Below are positions 22,271 through 31,105 of a stretch of DNA of 64,000 nt, piece by piece. Position numbers and translations under genes: made by a program. The notes under the pieces were generated by a model. It saw only the letters and a list, made by a program, of their open reading frames with translations, was not told the DNA's origin and made no database searches. Within the stretch, counting starts at the first letter, position 1, and every line of letters starts with the position of its first letter. The stretch is from CAVPTL01 sp963794415 (GTDB taxonomy: Bacteria; Actinomycetota; Thermoleophilia; Gaiellales; JAICJC01), in the NCBI GenBank assembly GCA_963794415.1, contig CAWCDI010000001.1, positions 1,302,001 to 1,366,000 on the forward strand. Reading direction: 5' to 3'.

Positions 22271-23386
22271 ATGTTCTCCCCCGACCGGCCGCTCGTCCGT
22301 TGCGCGATCGTGGCCGTTCCGTCCCTGGTGGCCGCCGCGGTGGCGCTCTGGATCCTGCAGCGCGACTCGTTCGACCTGCGGATCTTCCTCGGCGCGGGCC
22401 GCGCGGTGCTGCACGGCCATCACCCCTACGCGACCACGGTCTCGCAGCTGGAGGCCGGCAGCGCGTTCGTCTACCCGCTCCCGGCCGCCTACGTCTTCGC
22501 GCCGCTCTCGAAGCTCTCACCCGACACCGCGCGCATCGTCTACGCGTTCATCTGCGCGCTGGCGATCACCGCCGGCCTCCTGCTGGTGGACGTCCGCCGG
22601 CTGAGCGTTGCGGCACCGGTGGCGCTCTCGGCCTTCGCGCTTCGCACGATGACGCTCGGCACGGTCGAGCCGCTCCTCTTCATGCTGCTGGCGCTGGTCT
22701 GGCGCCTCCGCGACAGGGCGGTCCCGGCGGGCTTCGTGCTGGCCTGCGCGATCATGCTGAAGCCCACCGCAGCACCGGTCTTCCTGTTCCTGCTCCTGAC
22801 CCGCCGGTGGGTTGCGGCGGCCGTGACGACGGCCACGGCGGCTGCGCTTTGGATCGTCACCGGCGGGCACACCATCCACTCGGTGACCCGCTACACCTCG
22901 ATGCTGCACACGCTCTCGCAAGCGGAGGCCCGAAAGAGCCTCTCGGCGGTGCGGCTCCTCACCGACATCCACCTCTCGCTGGGGGTCGCAAGCGTGCTGG
23001 TGGCGCTCGCCGGGATCGGCATCCTGGTGGCGTCGGGCGTGATCGGCGAGCGCCACGGCGGCGGAGAGGCGGCCGACCGCGCGGTGTTCGCCGTTGCCGT
23101 CGTGGTCGGCGTCGGCAGCTCCCCGATCGTCTGGAGCCAGTACTTCCTGCTGGTGTTCCTCGCACTGCTGATCGCACGCGTGAACGTCGTCTGGCTCTGG
23201 GCCCTCTTTGCCATCAGCTGGTTCATCACCCCCGACCGGGTGTGGGTCGTGAGCCTCTCGCACTACGTCCACTACCCCGCGCCGCGCCACAGCATCTGGC
23301 TCGCACAGGTCGTGCTGATCTTCGCGATCGCCTCGGCGTGCGCCCTCCTCGGGCGGGCCCAGGCCCGAAGCGGCAGCTACTGGTGA
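22271..23386 (+). CDS. Glycosyltransferase 87 / DUF2029-like membrane protein
   Basis: 371 residues from ATG 22271 (ATG 22253 also in frame). Ten or more helices. The first outer loop reads DSFDLRIFLGAGRAVLHGHHPYA, matching the D-L-x-x-Y/F-G-x-A-x-x-G-x-x-P-Y signature of this family, and AFVYPLPAAYVFAPLSKL is the second. Members such as mycobacterial alpha-mannosyltransferases use lipid-linked mannose for lipoglycans. It is divergent from the GT-C-like gene at 22201, 69 bp apart, hinting at a shared envelope glycan pathway. Its 3' end overlaps gluQ by 10 bp, convergently. Confidence 0.75.
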   Translation: MFSPDRPLVRCAIVAVPSLVAAAVALWILQRDSFDLRIFLGAGRAVLHGHHPYATTVSQLEAGSAFVYPLPAAYVFAPLSKLSPDTARIVYAFICALAITAGLLLVDVRRLSVAAPVALSAFALRTMTLGTVEPLLFMLLALVWRLRDRAVPAGFVLACAIMLKPTAAPVFLFLLLTRRWVAAAVTTATAAALWIVTGGHTIHSVTRYTSMLHTLSQAEARKSLSAVRLLTDIHLSLGVASVLVALAGIGILVASGVIGERHGGGEAADRAVFAVAVVVGVGSSPIVWSQYFLLVFLALLIARVNVVWLWALFAISWFITPDRVWVVSLSHYVHYPAPRHSIWLAQVVLIFAIASACALLGRAQARSGSYW

Positions 23387-24255
23387 AGGCTGAAGCCCTC
23401 GATGAGCTCGCCCGCCTCCTGCGGGTCGCTACCGGGCCGAAGCCCGGCTGATGCCGCCAGCCGGCCGATGATCTGCTGAGGCGTCTCGCCAGCCGCCCGG
23501 AGCTCTGCGACCGGGAGCGCGCCGTGTCGCTTGGCCAGCCGCTCGCCGTCGGCACCCAGCATCAGCGGGACGTGGGCGTAGGCCGGCGACGGCAGGCCGA
23601 GCAGCCGTGCCAGCGCCACCTGCCGCGGGGTCGACGACGCCAGGTCGCCGCCGCGGACGACGTCGGTGACGCCGTCGGCCGCGTCGTCCACGACCACCGC
23701 CAACTGGTAGGCGTAGATCCCGTCCGACCGGCGCACGAGCACATCCCCCACCTCGCGATCGACCCGCTGGCGGAGCATGCCGAGCACCCGGTCGGCGACC
23801 TCCACCTCCTCGGCGCCCATCCGCACGCGAAGCGCCGGGCGCCTCCCCGCGGCGCGCCGCTGGTCACGCTCGGCCGGGGTGAGATGCGCGCACGTGCCGG
23901 GGTAGCGGCGCTCGCCGTCACGCCCGTGCGGCGCCGCGGCCGCGCCCAGCTCGCGACGCGTGCAGAAGCACTCGTACACCAGCCCCTGGGCGGCGAGCCT
24001 CGCGACGGCGGCGGCGTAGGCGTCGTCGCGCGCCGACTGCGGTGCGACCTCCTCGTCCCAGCCGAGCCCGAGCCAGCGGAGGTCGGCGCGGATCAGCTCG
24101 GCGTACTCAGGCCGGGAGCGATCGCGGTCGAGATCCTCGATGCGAAGCACCATGGTGCCTCCGCGGCTTCGCACGTCGAGCCACGCGAGCAGCGCCGTCC
24201 GCGCGTTTCCCAGGTGCATGGGCCCGCTCGGGCTGGGCGCGAACCGCCCCACCAC
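23377..24255 (-). CDS. gluQ: Glutamyl-Q tRNA(Asp) synthetase
   Basis: 292 residues, the length of stand-alone glutamyl-queuosine tRNA(Asp) synthetases, which lack the anticodon-binding domain of GltX. HIGH-like motif is GRFAPSPSGPMHLGNARTA (residues about 3-21), KMSKS-like is RLAKRHGA. Zinc-site cysteines are in CFCTRREL and PGTCAHL. The enzyme activates Glu and attaches it to queuosine of tRNA(Asp). True GltX is a separate gene at 31106, so this is not a duplicated GltX. Starts GTG or ATG at 24255, shortly after the dioxygenase stop. Confidence 0.88.
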   Translation of the reverse strand: MVGRFAPSPSGPMHLGNARTALLAWLDVRSRGGTMVLRIEDLDRDRSRPEYAELIRADLRWLGLGWDEEVAPQSARDDAYAAAVARLAAQGLVYECFCTRRELGAAAAPHGRDGERRYPGTCAHLTPAERDQRRAAGRRPALRVRMGAEEVEVADRVLGMLRQRVDREVGDVLVRRSDGIYAYQLAVVVDDAADGVTDVVRGGDLASSTPRQVALARLLGLPSPAYAHVPLMLGADGERLAKRHGALPVAELRAAGETPQQIIGRLAASAGLRPGSDPQEAGELIEGFSLHQ

Positions 24256-24260
24256 GCTGC

Positions 24261-25169
24261 TCAGCGTCTCCCCGGCTGGTCGAGCGGCGTGAGCAGCTTC
24301 TCGAGCTTGCTGCGGAGGTGCTCGAAGTCGGGCGGCAGCGAGAGCGCCTCGCCCAGGTGGTCGGCGGGCTCGTCGGTGGCGAACCCGGGGCCGATCGTCG
24401 CGATCTCGAACAGCACCCCGCCCGGCTCGCGGAAGTAGATCGAGCGGAAGTAGAACCGGTCGATCACCGGGGTCGGATTGGCGCCCCCGGCCTGCGCGCG
24501 CTCACGCCACGCGGCGTGGTCGCCCATCGCAGAGGCGAAGGCGATGTGGTGCACGGTGCCGGCGCCGGGGATGCCGACCTCGGTGCTCCGGTCGATGTCG
24601 TAGAGGGCCCCGCGCCCGGGGCCGCGCACCTCATAGCTGCCGTCGCCGCGTAACGCGAACCCGAGGGTGTCGAGCAGGTGCTCGCTTCGCTCCGGCGCCG
24701 ACGAGTACACGCGCACGCCGTCGAACCCCTGGAGGGCCATCCCGGCGGGGATGTCGTCGCGGTGGGCGGTCAGGGCGGGATCGCGGCCGTCGGTCACCAC
24801 CAGCTCGAGCCCGATCCCCTCGGGATCGGAGAACCGCAGCCGGCCGTCGGCGCTCTCGGTGGGGATGCCCGCGCCCGCGAGCCGCTCGGCCCAGAACTCG
24901 AGCGCCTCGTCAGAGGCGACCCGCACGGCGATGCGGTGCACCATCCCCGCGCCGGGCCTGCCGGGTGCGGCGCCGGGGTACTCGAAGAAGGTGAGATCGG
25001 CGCCCGGGCTGCCATTGTCGTCGGCGTAGAAGAGGTGGTAGACGGTGGGGTCGTCCTGGTTCACCGTCTTCTTGACCAGGCGCATCCCGAGGACGCGCGT
25101 ATAGAAGGCGAGGTTTCCGGGTGCGTTTCCGGTCACCGCGGTGATGTGGTGGATTCCGTCGAGCTGCAA
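24261..25169 (-). CDS. VOC-family ring-cleaving dioxygenase (MhqO-like)
   Basis: 302 residues with two vicinal-oxygen-chelate halves. The first starts LDGIHHITAVTGNAPGNLAFYTRVLGMRLVKKTVNQDDPTVYHLFYAD, the second TVHHIAFAS...YFRSIYFREPGGVLFEIATIGPGF. Metal ligands are expected at His (HHIT), His (VHHIAF) and Glu (LFEIAT). Relatives cleave hydroquinone-type rings and help in quinone stress. It lies 5 bp upstream of gluQ on the same strand, likely co-transcribed, though the functions are unrelated. Confidence 0.85.
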   Translation of the reverse strand: MQLDGIHHITAVTGNAPGNLAFYTRVLGMRLVKKTVNQDDPTVYHLFYADDNGSPGADLTFFEYPGAAPGRPGAGMVHRIAVRVASDEALEFWAERLAGAGIPTESADGRLRFSDPEGIGLELVVTDGRDPALTAHRDDIPAGMALQGFDGVRVYSSAPERSEHLLDTLGFALRGDGSYEVRGPGRGALYDIDRSTEVGIPGAGTVHHIAFASAMGDHAAWRERAQAGGANPTPVIDRFYFRSIYFREPGGVLFEIATIGPGFATDEPADHLGEALSLPPDFEHLRSKLEKLLTPLDQPGRR

Positions 25170-25225
25170 GTCCGGCTCCCTGGTCGTCGAGCGCTTCCTC
25201 CGTCAGAAGGATAGGCCGCGCCGGC

Positions 25226-25315
25226 TCAGGAGTGGAAGAGCAGGAGGAATGGGCTGAGGACGATCAGCCAGGAGCCGATCACCATCGCCGAGAGGAGTGC
25301 GAGATTGTGCGTCAT
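25226..25315 (-). CDS. 29-residue single-pass membrane peptide
   Basis: A short frame from ATG 25315 to TGA 25226: MTHNLALLSAMVIGSW then LIVLSPFLLLFHS. Nearly the whole peptide is one hydrophobic helix. It precedes the dioxygenase gene on the same strand by 56 bp. Only the reading frame and composition support it; a start-site signal (GCTCTC before the ATG) is weak. Confidence 0.4.
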   Translation of the reverse strand: MTHNLALLSAMVIGSWLIVLSPFLLLFHS

Positions 25316-25423
25316 GAGAGCGGGCCGCGGGTGCCGCGGTGGGGGGATATTTGACCTCGGCTGTTACGAAAAAGTAAACAGGCGATGAATCTTGGGTTCA
25401 GGCAACGGCGCTACTGTGAGCCG

Positions 25424-25813
25424 ATGCAAGAGCACCTTCGTCATTCTACACTTACCCGATGGGAAAAGTCGGTTGGGTACGACCGCGCGGTGCGTGCGGG
25501 TGCCCATGTCTACGTCTCGGGAACGCTCGGCGCAGGGCCCGACGGCGAGCCCGCCGGCGATGCCTACCAGCAGTCGGTGGCGGCCTTCGAGCGCATCCGG
25601 CTCGCGCTCGAGGCGGTCGGGAGCTCGCTGGCCGACGTCGTGCGCACGCGCATGTACGTCGTGGACGTCGCGGCCAACAGCGACGCGGTCGGCCGGGCCC
25701 ACTTCGAGTACCTCGGTGAGGTGCGCCCGGCTGCCACGATGGTGGGCGTGGCGGCGCTGATCGGCCCGGGATTCGTGGTCGAGATCGAGGTCGACGCACT
25801 CGCCACCGCCTGA
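25424..25813 (+). CDS. RidA family protein
   Basis: 129 residues from ATG 25424, chosen because TACTGT ends 6 bp upstream; the frame extends to 25385. The RidA fold is visible in YDRAVRAGAHVYVSGTLG, then AYQQSVAAFERIRLALEAVGSSLADVVRTRMYVVDV and RPAATMVGVAALIGPGFVVEIEVDA. Arg in VVRTRMYV and Glu near VEIEVDA occupy the usual active-site places. RidA proteins hydrolyse reactive enamine/imine intermediates made by PLP enzymes; substrate range cannot be told here. Confidence 0.9.
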   Translation: MQEHLRHSTLTRWEKSVGYDRAVRAGAHVYVSGTLGAGPDGEPAGDAYQQSVAAFERIRLALEAVGSSLADVVRTRMYVVDVAANSDAVGRAHFEYLGEVRPAATMVGVAALIGPGFVVEIEVDALATA

Positions 25814-25891
25814 TCCGAGGCCGGTGCCTTGCTAGAATCAGCGCGCTGCGACGGGAGTGAGACTGGCATGCCAGGCCCCCGCAGCATGCGG

Positions 25892-25964
25892 GCCGCATTC
25901 GTCTAGGGGCCCAGGACGCCGCCCTCTCACGGCGGTAACACCGGTTCGAATCCGGTATGCGGTA
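25892..25964 (+). tRNA. tRNA-Glu, anticodon CTC
   Basis: 73 nt. The acceptor arms GCCGCAT and ATGCGGT pair (with one G-U), followed by discriminator A at 25964; CCA is not encoded. Anticodon stem CCGCC/GGCGG encloses the loop CTCTCAC with anticodon CTC. T-arm is ACCGGTTCGAATCCGGT. TAGAAT at 25833-25838 is a probable -10 box. Confidence 0.92.
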
Positions 25965-25974
25965 CCTCTCCGGG

Positions 25975-25994
25975 CCCTCGGCATCCGCCGAGGG
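25975..25994 (+). terminator. Terminator-like hairpin after tRNA-Glu
   Basis: CCCTCGGC-ATCC-GCCGAGGG, an 8-bp perfect stem starting 11 nt after the tRNA, followed by TCTCGG, not a T-run. GC-rich intrinsic or processing hairpin. Confidence 0.6.
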
Positions 25995-26098
25995 TCTCGG
26001 CGTGCAGATGTGGCGGCGTGAATCGCCGTGCCCGGCACCGCTCTTCACGGTCGCCGCCGAAATTCATGCGGGCTCGTGCCGATCGTAGGCGGTAATCG

Positions 26099-27466
26099 AT
26101 GCACGACGAAAGAGCACCGACCGACTTCGATCAGGCCAGCAGCGAGCATCCCGCTCGGATCCTCGCGTTCCTCTTTCTGGCGCTCGCCCCGTGCCCGATC
26201 ATCGGGCACCTGCTGATCCCCGACCCGCGCCGCAGCGCCTCGCTCGAGCAGCTCGCGCTCCTCACCATCCTCTTCACGGTCACCGGCCTCCTCTTCCGGC
26301 AGATGCGGTGGCGCTCGACCGACATCCGGCTGGTGGTGGGCGTCCCCGGCCTCAGCCTGCTGGCGCTCCTCGGCACGATCGTCATCATGGGCGTCTCCCA
26401 CAACCCCAACGACATCACGGAGTTCCTGGCCGGGTCGATCCTGATCCCGATCTCGGTGGGGCTCACCCAGCGGCGCGGACATGCGACGGTTGCAGCCGCG
26501 CTCACCGTCCTCGGCACCGCAGCGATGGCACAGGTGCGAAGCGGCGTCGAGCCCGATCAGATCGTGGCATTCGTGATCTTCATCGCCTCGGCCATCGCCG
26601 GTGAGACGGTCGCCCAGGGCCGGCACTCCTACCGGCAGGCGCTCCGCGCGCTGGGGAAGCTCGCGTTCGCCACCCATCACATCTCATCGACCGAGACGGC
26701 CGAGGACGCCTGGAACGTCGCGGCCGTCAACGCGCGAGAGCTCACCGAGGCGCGCGCGGCGGCGGTGGTCTCGCGCAAAGCGGGGCTCGTGCACGTGCTC
26801 TCCGCCTCCCCGCCGACCGATCAGTGGCGCACCGGCGATCTCGACGCGCTGCTCGCCGGTGAGCTCGACGAGCGCTGGACGCGGGTGCTTGCCACCGACG
26901 CGCAAGGGCGGGCGATCACCGCCGTGAACGCCCGGGCTCAGGGCGGCGAGCTGCGGCTCGAGCTGCTCACCCAGGCGCTCTCGGAGCACATGATGCGCCT
27001 CGAGCTGGTGGACAGGCTCCAGCACGAGGCGCTGAGCGACGCGCTCACCGGCATCGGCAACCGCCGCGCAGCGATGCAGCAGCTCACTGCCATTGCCGCC
27101 GGCGACGCGATCGTGCTGATCGACCTCGACCACTTCAAGCTGGTCAACGACGTGCACGGGCATGACGCCGGCGATCTCGAGCTGCAGTCGCTCGGGACGT
27201 TCCTGGCCCACGAGGTGCGGCATGAGGACCGGGTGTTTCGCTTCGGCGGTGAGGAGTTCGTCATGCTCCTGGCCGGCAGCGACTCGGCCGAGATGGTCAC
27301 GCGCCTGCAGGCCGAGTGGGCCGCGCGCGGGCAGCTCACCACCCTGAGCGCGGGCCACGCCGTGCACCGGGCGGGCGACGACCCCAGCGCGACGCTCAAG
27401 CGCGCCGACGAGGCGCTCTACCGCGCCAAGCACGCCGGCCGAAACCGCGTGGAGTTCGCCGCTTAG
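26099..27466 (+). CDS. Membrane diguanylate cyclase (GGDEF)
   Basis: 455 residues. Five or six helices in about 20-190 form a membrane sensor (ILAFLFLALAPCPIIGHLL to VAFVIFIASAIAG). A GAF-like or coiled segment follows, and a GGDEF domain from about 300: LSDALTGIGNRRAAMQQL, the metal site VLIDLDHFKLVNDVHGHDAGD, signature FGGEEF at about 381-386, and ADEALYRAKHAGRNRV. It should make c-di-GMP from two GTP. No RxxD inhibitory site is apparent. Its last bases overlap a small gene on the other strand. Confidence 0.9.
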   Translation: MHDERAPTDFDQASSEHPARILAFLFLALAPCPIIGHLLIPDPRRSASLEQLALLTILFTVTGLLFRQMRWRSTDIRLVVGVPGLSLLALLGTIVIMGVSHNPNDITEFLAGSILIPISVGLTQRRGHATVAAALTVLGTAAMAQVRSGVEPDQIVAFVIFIASAIAGETVAQGRHSYRQALRALGKLAFATHHISSTETAEDAWNVAAVNARELTEARAAAVVSRKAGLVHVLSASPPTDQWRTGDLDALLAGELDERWTRVLATDAQGRAITAVNARAQGGELRLELLTQALSEHMMRLELVDRLQHEALSDALTGIGNRRAAMQQLTAIAAGDAIVLIDLDHFKLVNDVHGHDAGDLELQSLGTFLAHEVRHEDRVFRFGGEEFVMLLAGSDSAEMVTRLQAEWAARGQLTTLSAGHAVHRAGDDPSATLKRADEALYRAKHAGRNRVEFAA

Positions 27467-27672
27467 GCCGCGATCTGCTCGTCGGTGCCGGTGTCCTCGA
27501 GCGAGGTGACCTCGGCTTCAGCGATGTCCTCGGCAGCCGCACGCCGCCGGAGCACGACCACGGCGGCAACCGACGCGAATCCGAGAAGCGCCACCACCGC
27601 GGCGCCCCCGATCACTGACACGCCGGTCACGGACGTCGCGCTGCTTCCCGCCAGGATGATGTCACCGCTCAT
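27463..27672 (-). CDS. Small single-pass membrane protein
   Basis: 69 residues from ATG 27672. A short outer N-terminus (SGDIILAGSSATSVTG) precedes one helix (VIGGAAVVALLGFASVAAVVVL), a stop-transfer RRR and an acidic tail (EDIAEAEVTSLEDTGTDE). Convergent with the GGDEF gene, overlapping its stop by 4 bp. No family known. Confidence 0.6.
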   Translation of the reverse strand: MSGDIILAGSSATSVTGVSVIGGAAVVALLGFASVAAVVVLRRRAAAEDIAEAEVTSLEDTGTDEQIAA

Positions 27673-27749
27673 GCCGTCAATATCGGCACCCGTGCATGGC
27701 GCCGAAAGGGTGATTTCATGCCGACAGGTGCGGCTGCCACACTTCGCTC

Positions 27750-30164
27750 ATGGCATCCGCCCCCCGGCCGCTGGCATCCGACGACCCTCCCGGCCTGCTC
27801 ATCGATCAGCTGCTGGAGCACACGCGGCACGTGCTGCGGGCCGACCAGGCGGTGCTCTTCGAGTACGACCCTCAGACGTCCACGGTCACCAACCGCGTCT
27901 GCAACGGGGTGCTCGGCCCGCGCGAGGTGAGCGCTGTGGGCGAGCCGATGCCAGTCTCCGACTACCTCGCCGACCCGGCCGACGTCGCGAGCCTGCTGGA
28001 CTCGACCTTCACCCGGGTGCTCGACCGGCGAAGCCCCTCCACCCCCGCCGGCGTGCGGGCCTATCTCGAGCGGGTGGGCTCCGAGCGGCTCCTCGTGGTG
28101 CCGGTCCCGTTCGACTCGCCCAGGAGGCTCTTCCTGGAGCTGCACTTCCGGCGGCGCCACCACATGCTTGGCGCTGCCGAGCTGGCAGACGCCGAGCGGA
28201 TCGCGCCGATGCTCGGCTCGGCGCTCAGCAGCAGCAACGTCGTGGCCGAGAACACCCGGCTCCTGGCGCAGGCCGATCGCACCGCAGAGGCCCTGCGCTC
28301 GTCCGAGGCGCTGCTTCGGGGGCTGATCGACGGGCTCCCGGGCTACGCCTACCAGTGCGACCCGGCCGGCGAGACGATCTTCACCAGCACCCAGCTCGGC
28401 GTGATGCTGGGATTCTCTGCCGAGGAGTGGAGAGACCGGCCCGACGAGCTCTGGGACACCTATCTCCACCCCGACGACCACGACCGCGTCAAGTCGGAGT
28501 GGCGCCGCGCGATCGAGTCGCAGCAGCCGCACGACAGCGTGTACCGCATGGTGACCGCGTCCGGCGCGCCGGTCTGGGTGCGCGACCGGGAGTCGATCGT
28601 GCTCGGCGCAGACGGGGCGATGGTCTCGCGCGTGGGCATCGGCTTCGACATCACGGCAGAGATCGAGGCGCGCCGCGCCCTCGAGCAGTCCGAGCGCCGG
28701 CACCGCCTGCTGATCGAACAGATCCCGGCAGCCACCTACGTGCGGCACCCCGACGGCGACACGCTCTTCATCAGCCCCCAGATCGAGCACATCCTGGGCT
28801 TCGACCGCAGCCGGCTCACCGGTGAGCCGCAGTTCTGGCGCGACTGCATCCACCACGAGGATCGCGAACGGGTCATCGAGGCGTACTTCAAGGCGACGGC
28901 AGCAGGCGTCGAGTTCGAGGCCGAGTACCGCGTCATTACGGCCTCCGGGCAGCTCCGCTGGCTGGTCGATCGCGCGACCATCCTCCTCGACGAGCAGGGC
29001 GAGACCTATCTCGTGCAGGGCGTCGTGTACGACGTCACCGACCGCAAGGACGCCGAGCACGAGAACGCGCGGCTCCTCGACCAGGCGCTGACGGCGGTGC
29101 GCGAGCGCGACGACGCCCTGGCGCTGCGAGATGCCGTCTTTGCCAACTCACCCATGGGCATCGCCCTGCTGGACAACGACCTCCGCTACGTGCGGGTCAA
29201 CGCCTCCCTCGCCGCGCTCCAGGGGAGCGAGGCCATCGGCCGCAGCATCCACGAGGTGCAGCCGGAGCTCGCCCCGCTGTGCGAGCCAATGCTGCGCCGC
29301 GTGCTCGCCACCGGCCAGCCGCTCCTCACCGATGAGATCTCGGGCGTCACGACCGGCCACCCCGGCGAGGAGCGGTCGTTCATCACCAGCATGTTCCCCA
29401 TCGGCAGCAGCGTGGGCGCGCCGATGGGTGTCGGGGTCATCGTGCTCGACGTGACCGAGCGCAAGCGCACGCAGCAGGCGCTCGCCGAGAGCGAGCGCCA
29501 CCGCCAGTCGGTGGTGGCCTCGATGCTGCGGTCGCAGGACTCAGAGCGCGCCCGCATCGCCGTCGAGCTGCACGACGACACCATCCAGGTGCTGGCCGCA
29601 TGCATGCTCACGCTGGATCAGCTCACCAACGCACTCCAGCGAGGGGATACCGACGCCGCCGGGCGAAGCGCCGCCGCCGCCCGCGCGAACCTGGGCGAGG
29701 CCACCGAGCGCACGCGCCGCCTCACGTTCGAGATGCGGCCCCAGGTGCTGCAGGCCCGCGGCCTTGCTGCCGCCATCACCGACTCCGCCAACCGCGCCGC
29801 GGCCGAAGGCGGGTTCGACGTGGTGGTGGACGCGCGCCTCGAGCGCTACCAGGAGATGACCGAGACGCTCGCCTACCAGACCATCCGCGAGCTGCTGGCA
29901 AACGTCCGCCGGCACGCCCAGGCCAGGCTGGTGCAGGTGAGCGCGATCGACCGGGGAGACGAGGTGCACGGGCACGTGATCGACGACGGCTGCGGCTTCG
30001 ACCTCCCGACCGCCCTCGCGCCCGGCCGGCCGGGCATGCACTTCGGCCTCGAAGCGGCCGCCGAGCGCGTCCGGCTCTCGGGAGGGCGGTTCGAGATCGA
30101 CTCGGCTCCCGGGCGCGGGACGAGCGTGCACTTCACGATCCCGGCGGCAAGGCTCGAGAGCTAG
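27750..30164 (+). CDS. GAF/PAS sensor histidine kinase, NarL type
   Basis: 804 residues, no membrane helices. A GAF-like domain covers about 15-165. Three PAS domains follow: about 190-310 (GLPGYAYQCDPAGETIFTS), 318-445 (EQIPAATYVRHPDGDTLFIS) and 455-580 (FANSPMGIALLDNDLRYVRVN). The HisKA_3 dimer region has its phospho-acceptor His at about 608 (IAVELHDDTIQ), and a HATPase domain ends VIDDGCGFD...GLEAAAERVRLSGG. Such kinases phosphorylate NarL/LuxR response regulators. None is next to it, so the partner lies elsewhere. Confidence 0.9.
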   Translation: MASAPRPLASDDPPGLLIDQLLEHTRHVLRADQAVLFEYDPQTSTVTNRVCNGVLGPREVSAVGEPMPVSDYLADPADVASLLDSTFTRVLDRRSPSTPAGVRAYLERVGSERLLVVPVPFDSPRRLFLELHFRRRHHMLGAAELADAERIAPMLGSALSSSNVVAENTRLLAQADRTAEALRSSEALLRGLIDGLPGYAYQCDPAGETIFTSTQLGVMLGFSAEEWRDRPDELWDTYLHPDDHDRVKSEWRRAIESQQPHDSVYRMVTASGAPVWVRDRESIVLGADGAMVSRVGIGFDITAEIEARRALEQSERRHRLLIEQIPAATYVRHPDGDTLFISPQIEHILGFDRSRLTGEPQFWRDCIHHEDRERVIEAYFKATAAGVEFEAEYRVITASGQLRWLVDRATILLDEQGETYLVQGVVYDVTDRKDAEHENARLLDQALTAVRERDDALALRDAVFANSPMGIALLDNDLRYVRVNASLAALQGSEAIGRSIHEVQPELAPLCEPMLRRVLATGQPLLTDEISGVTTGHPGEERSFITSMFPIGSSVGAPMGVGVIVLDVTERKRTQQALAESERHRQSVVASMLRSQDSERARIAVELHDDTIQVLAACMLTLDQLTNALQRGDTDAAGRSAAAARANLGEATERTRRLTFEMRPQVLQARGLAAAITDSANRAAAEGGFDVVVDARLERYQEMTETLAYQTIRELLANVRRHAQARLVQVSAIDRGDEVHGHVIDDGCGFDLPTALAPGRPGMHFGLEAAAERVRLSGGRFEIDSAPGRGTSVHFTIPAARLES

Positions 30165-30499
30165 GACGCCTTGCGGGCGTGCGCGGCGAGCAACGCCGTG
30201 GCCGTCAGGGTGAAGACGAACGCGATGCCGATGGTCGCGATCTCGATCACCCCGAACGCCCGGTCGGAGGCCTCGCCGGTGAGCCAGAAGTAGAGGGTGC
30301 CGGTGGCGACGAACGTGATTACTGCCGCGCCGCCCAGGAGCGCCATCGACTTCGCGAGCCAGAACGCCTCCTCGACGGGCTGCTCGGGGCCGGTGCTGAA
30401 CTGCACCGCGAGCACCGCCGCGATGATGCAGCTGAGCGTCGCGAGGAACGTCGTAACCACCGAGACCTTGGCGATTTCACCGAGAAGCGTGACCACCAT
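30161..30499 (-). CDS. Four-helix membrane protein
   Basis: 112 residues from ATG 30499. Helices are at about 12-34 (VSVVTTFLATLSCIIAAVLAVQF), 48-70 (AKSMALLGGAAVITFVATGTLYF) and 84-105 (VIEIATIGIAFVFTLTATALLAA). No recognisable domain. Convergent with the histidine kinase (4-bp overlap). Confidence 0.6.
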   Translation of the reverse strand: MVVTLLGEIAKVSVVTTFLATLSCIIAAVLAVQFSTGPEQPVEEAFWLAKSMALLGGAAVITFVATGTLYFWLTGEASDRAFGVIEIATIGIAFVFTLTATALLAAHARKAS

Positions 30500-30601
30500 G
30501 CCGTCGATGATAAAGACGCGCCCGCGGGATTTTCGGCCACCGAGGCACGTCCACCCTGCTGGCCGCTCAACCCCCCTCGGATGGGTAGGGGTTGGTGCGG
30601 A

Positions 30602-31033
30602 TCAGTGCGAGTGCTTGTGCGGCTTCGACGACGTCTGGACAGACGCGGCGCCCTGCACGCGGCCGGTCGAGAGGCCGGCCGCATACCCCGACGCGTAGCC
30701 GTTTCGCCGGCCGGTAGTGAGCCCTGCCACCCGGCCGCGGCGAAGGCCCTTCTTCAGCCCGGCGCGGTAGCCGTTGCGACGGCCTGCGGCATAGGCATGG
30801 TTCTTCAGCTGCTGGGAAGCCTCTGTCTTCCCCCTGGCCACCCCGGCCGTCATGCCCTGCTGGTAGGCCGCCGCGCGGATCGACGCGGCCGACGGCCCGC
30901 CGCTGGTGCCGAGCGACCAGGCCGCGACCCCGACGAACGTGGCCACGGTGGCCGAGAGCACGAATGCGAGCATCATCCCGGCGATGCTCAGGCGCGGGAG
31001 GGCGACCGTTGGCTTGGCGATGGTCGGGAACAT
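30602..31033 (-). CDS. Membrane-anchored protein with GYxxG repeats
   Basis: 143 residues from ATG 31033. One helix near 20-43 (MMLAFVLSATVATFVGVAAWSL) anchors an outer part that starts SIRAAAYQQGMTAGVARGKTEAS and then repeats a Tyr/Gly/Arg pattern: AYAAGRRNGYRAGLKKGLRRGRVAGLTTGRRNGYASGYAAG. The tail KPHKHSH is His-rich. The 4-to-8-residue GxxxG spacing could form a coil or bind nucleic acid or polyanions. Function unknown. Confidence 0.65.
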   Translation of the reverse strand: MFPTIAKPTVALPRLSIAGMMLAFVLSATVATFVGVAAWSLGTSGGPSAASIRAAAYQQGMTAGVARGKTEASQQLKNHAYAAGRRNGYRAGLKKGLRRGRVAGLTTGRRNGYASGYAAGLSTGRVQGAASVQTSSKPHKHSH

Positions 31034-31105
31034 GCGGAGAGGGAGCGATCACCGGGACCGCTCCCCCGGGTCTTCTCCACGCGGGCTTCCGCTCCTGCCC
31101 TGCGG

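Noticed and set aside
20243..23386. Open frame of about 1047 residues on the plus strand across 20243-23386
   Set aside because: Only its last third (from 22271) is the real glycosyltransferase. The earlier part is antisense to the GT-C-like gene at 20006-22201 and has Arg/Gly/His-rich, low-information sequence typical of high-GC shadow frames.
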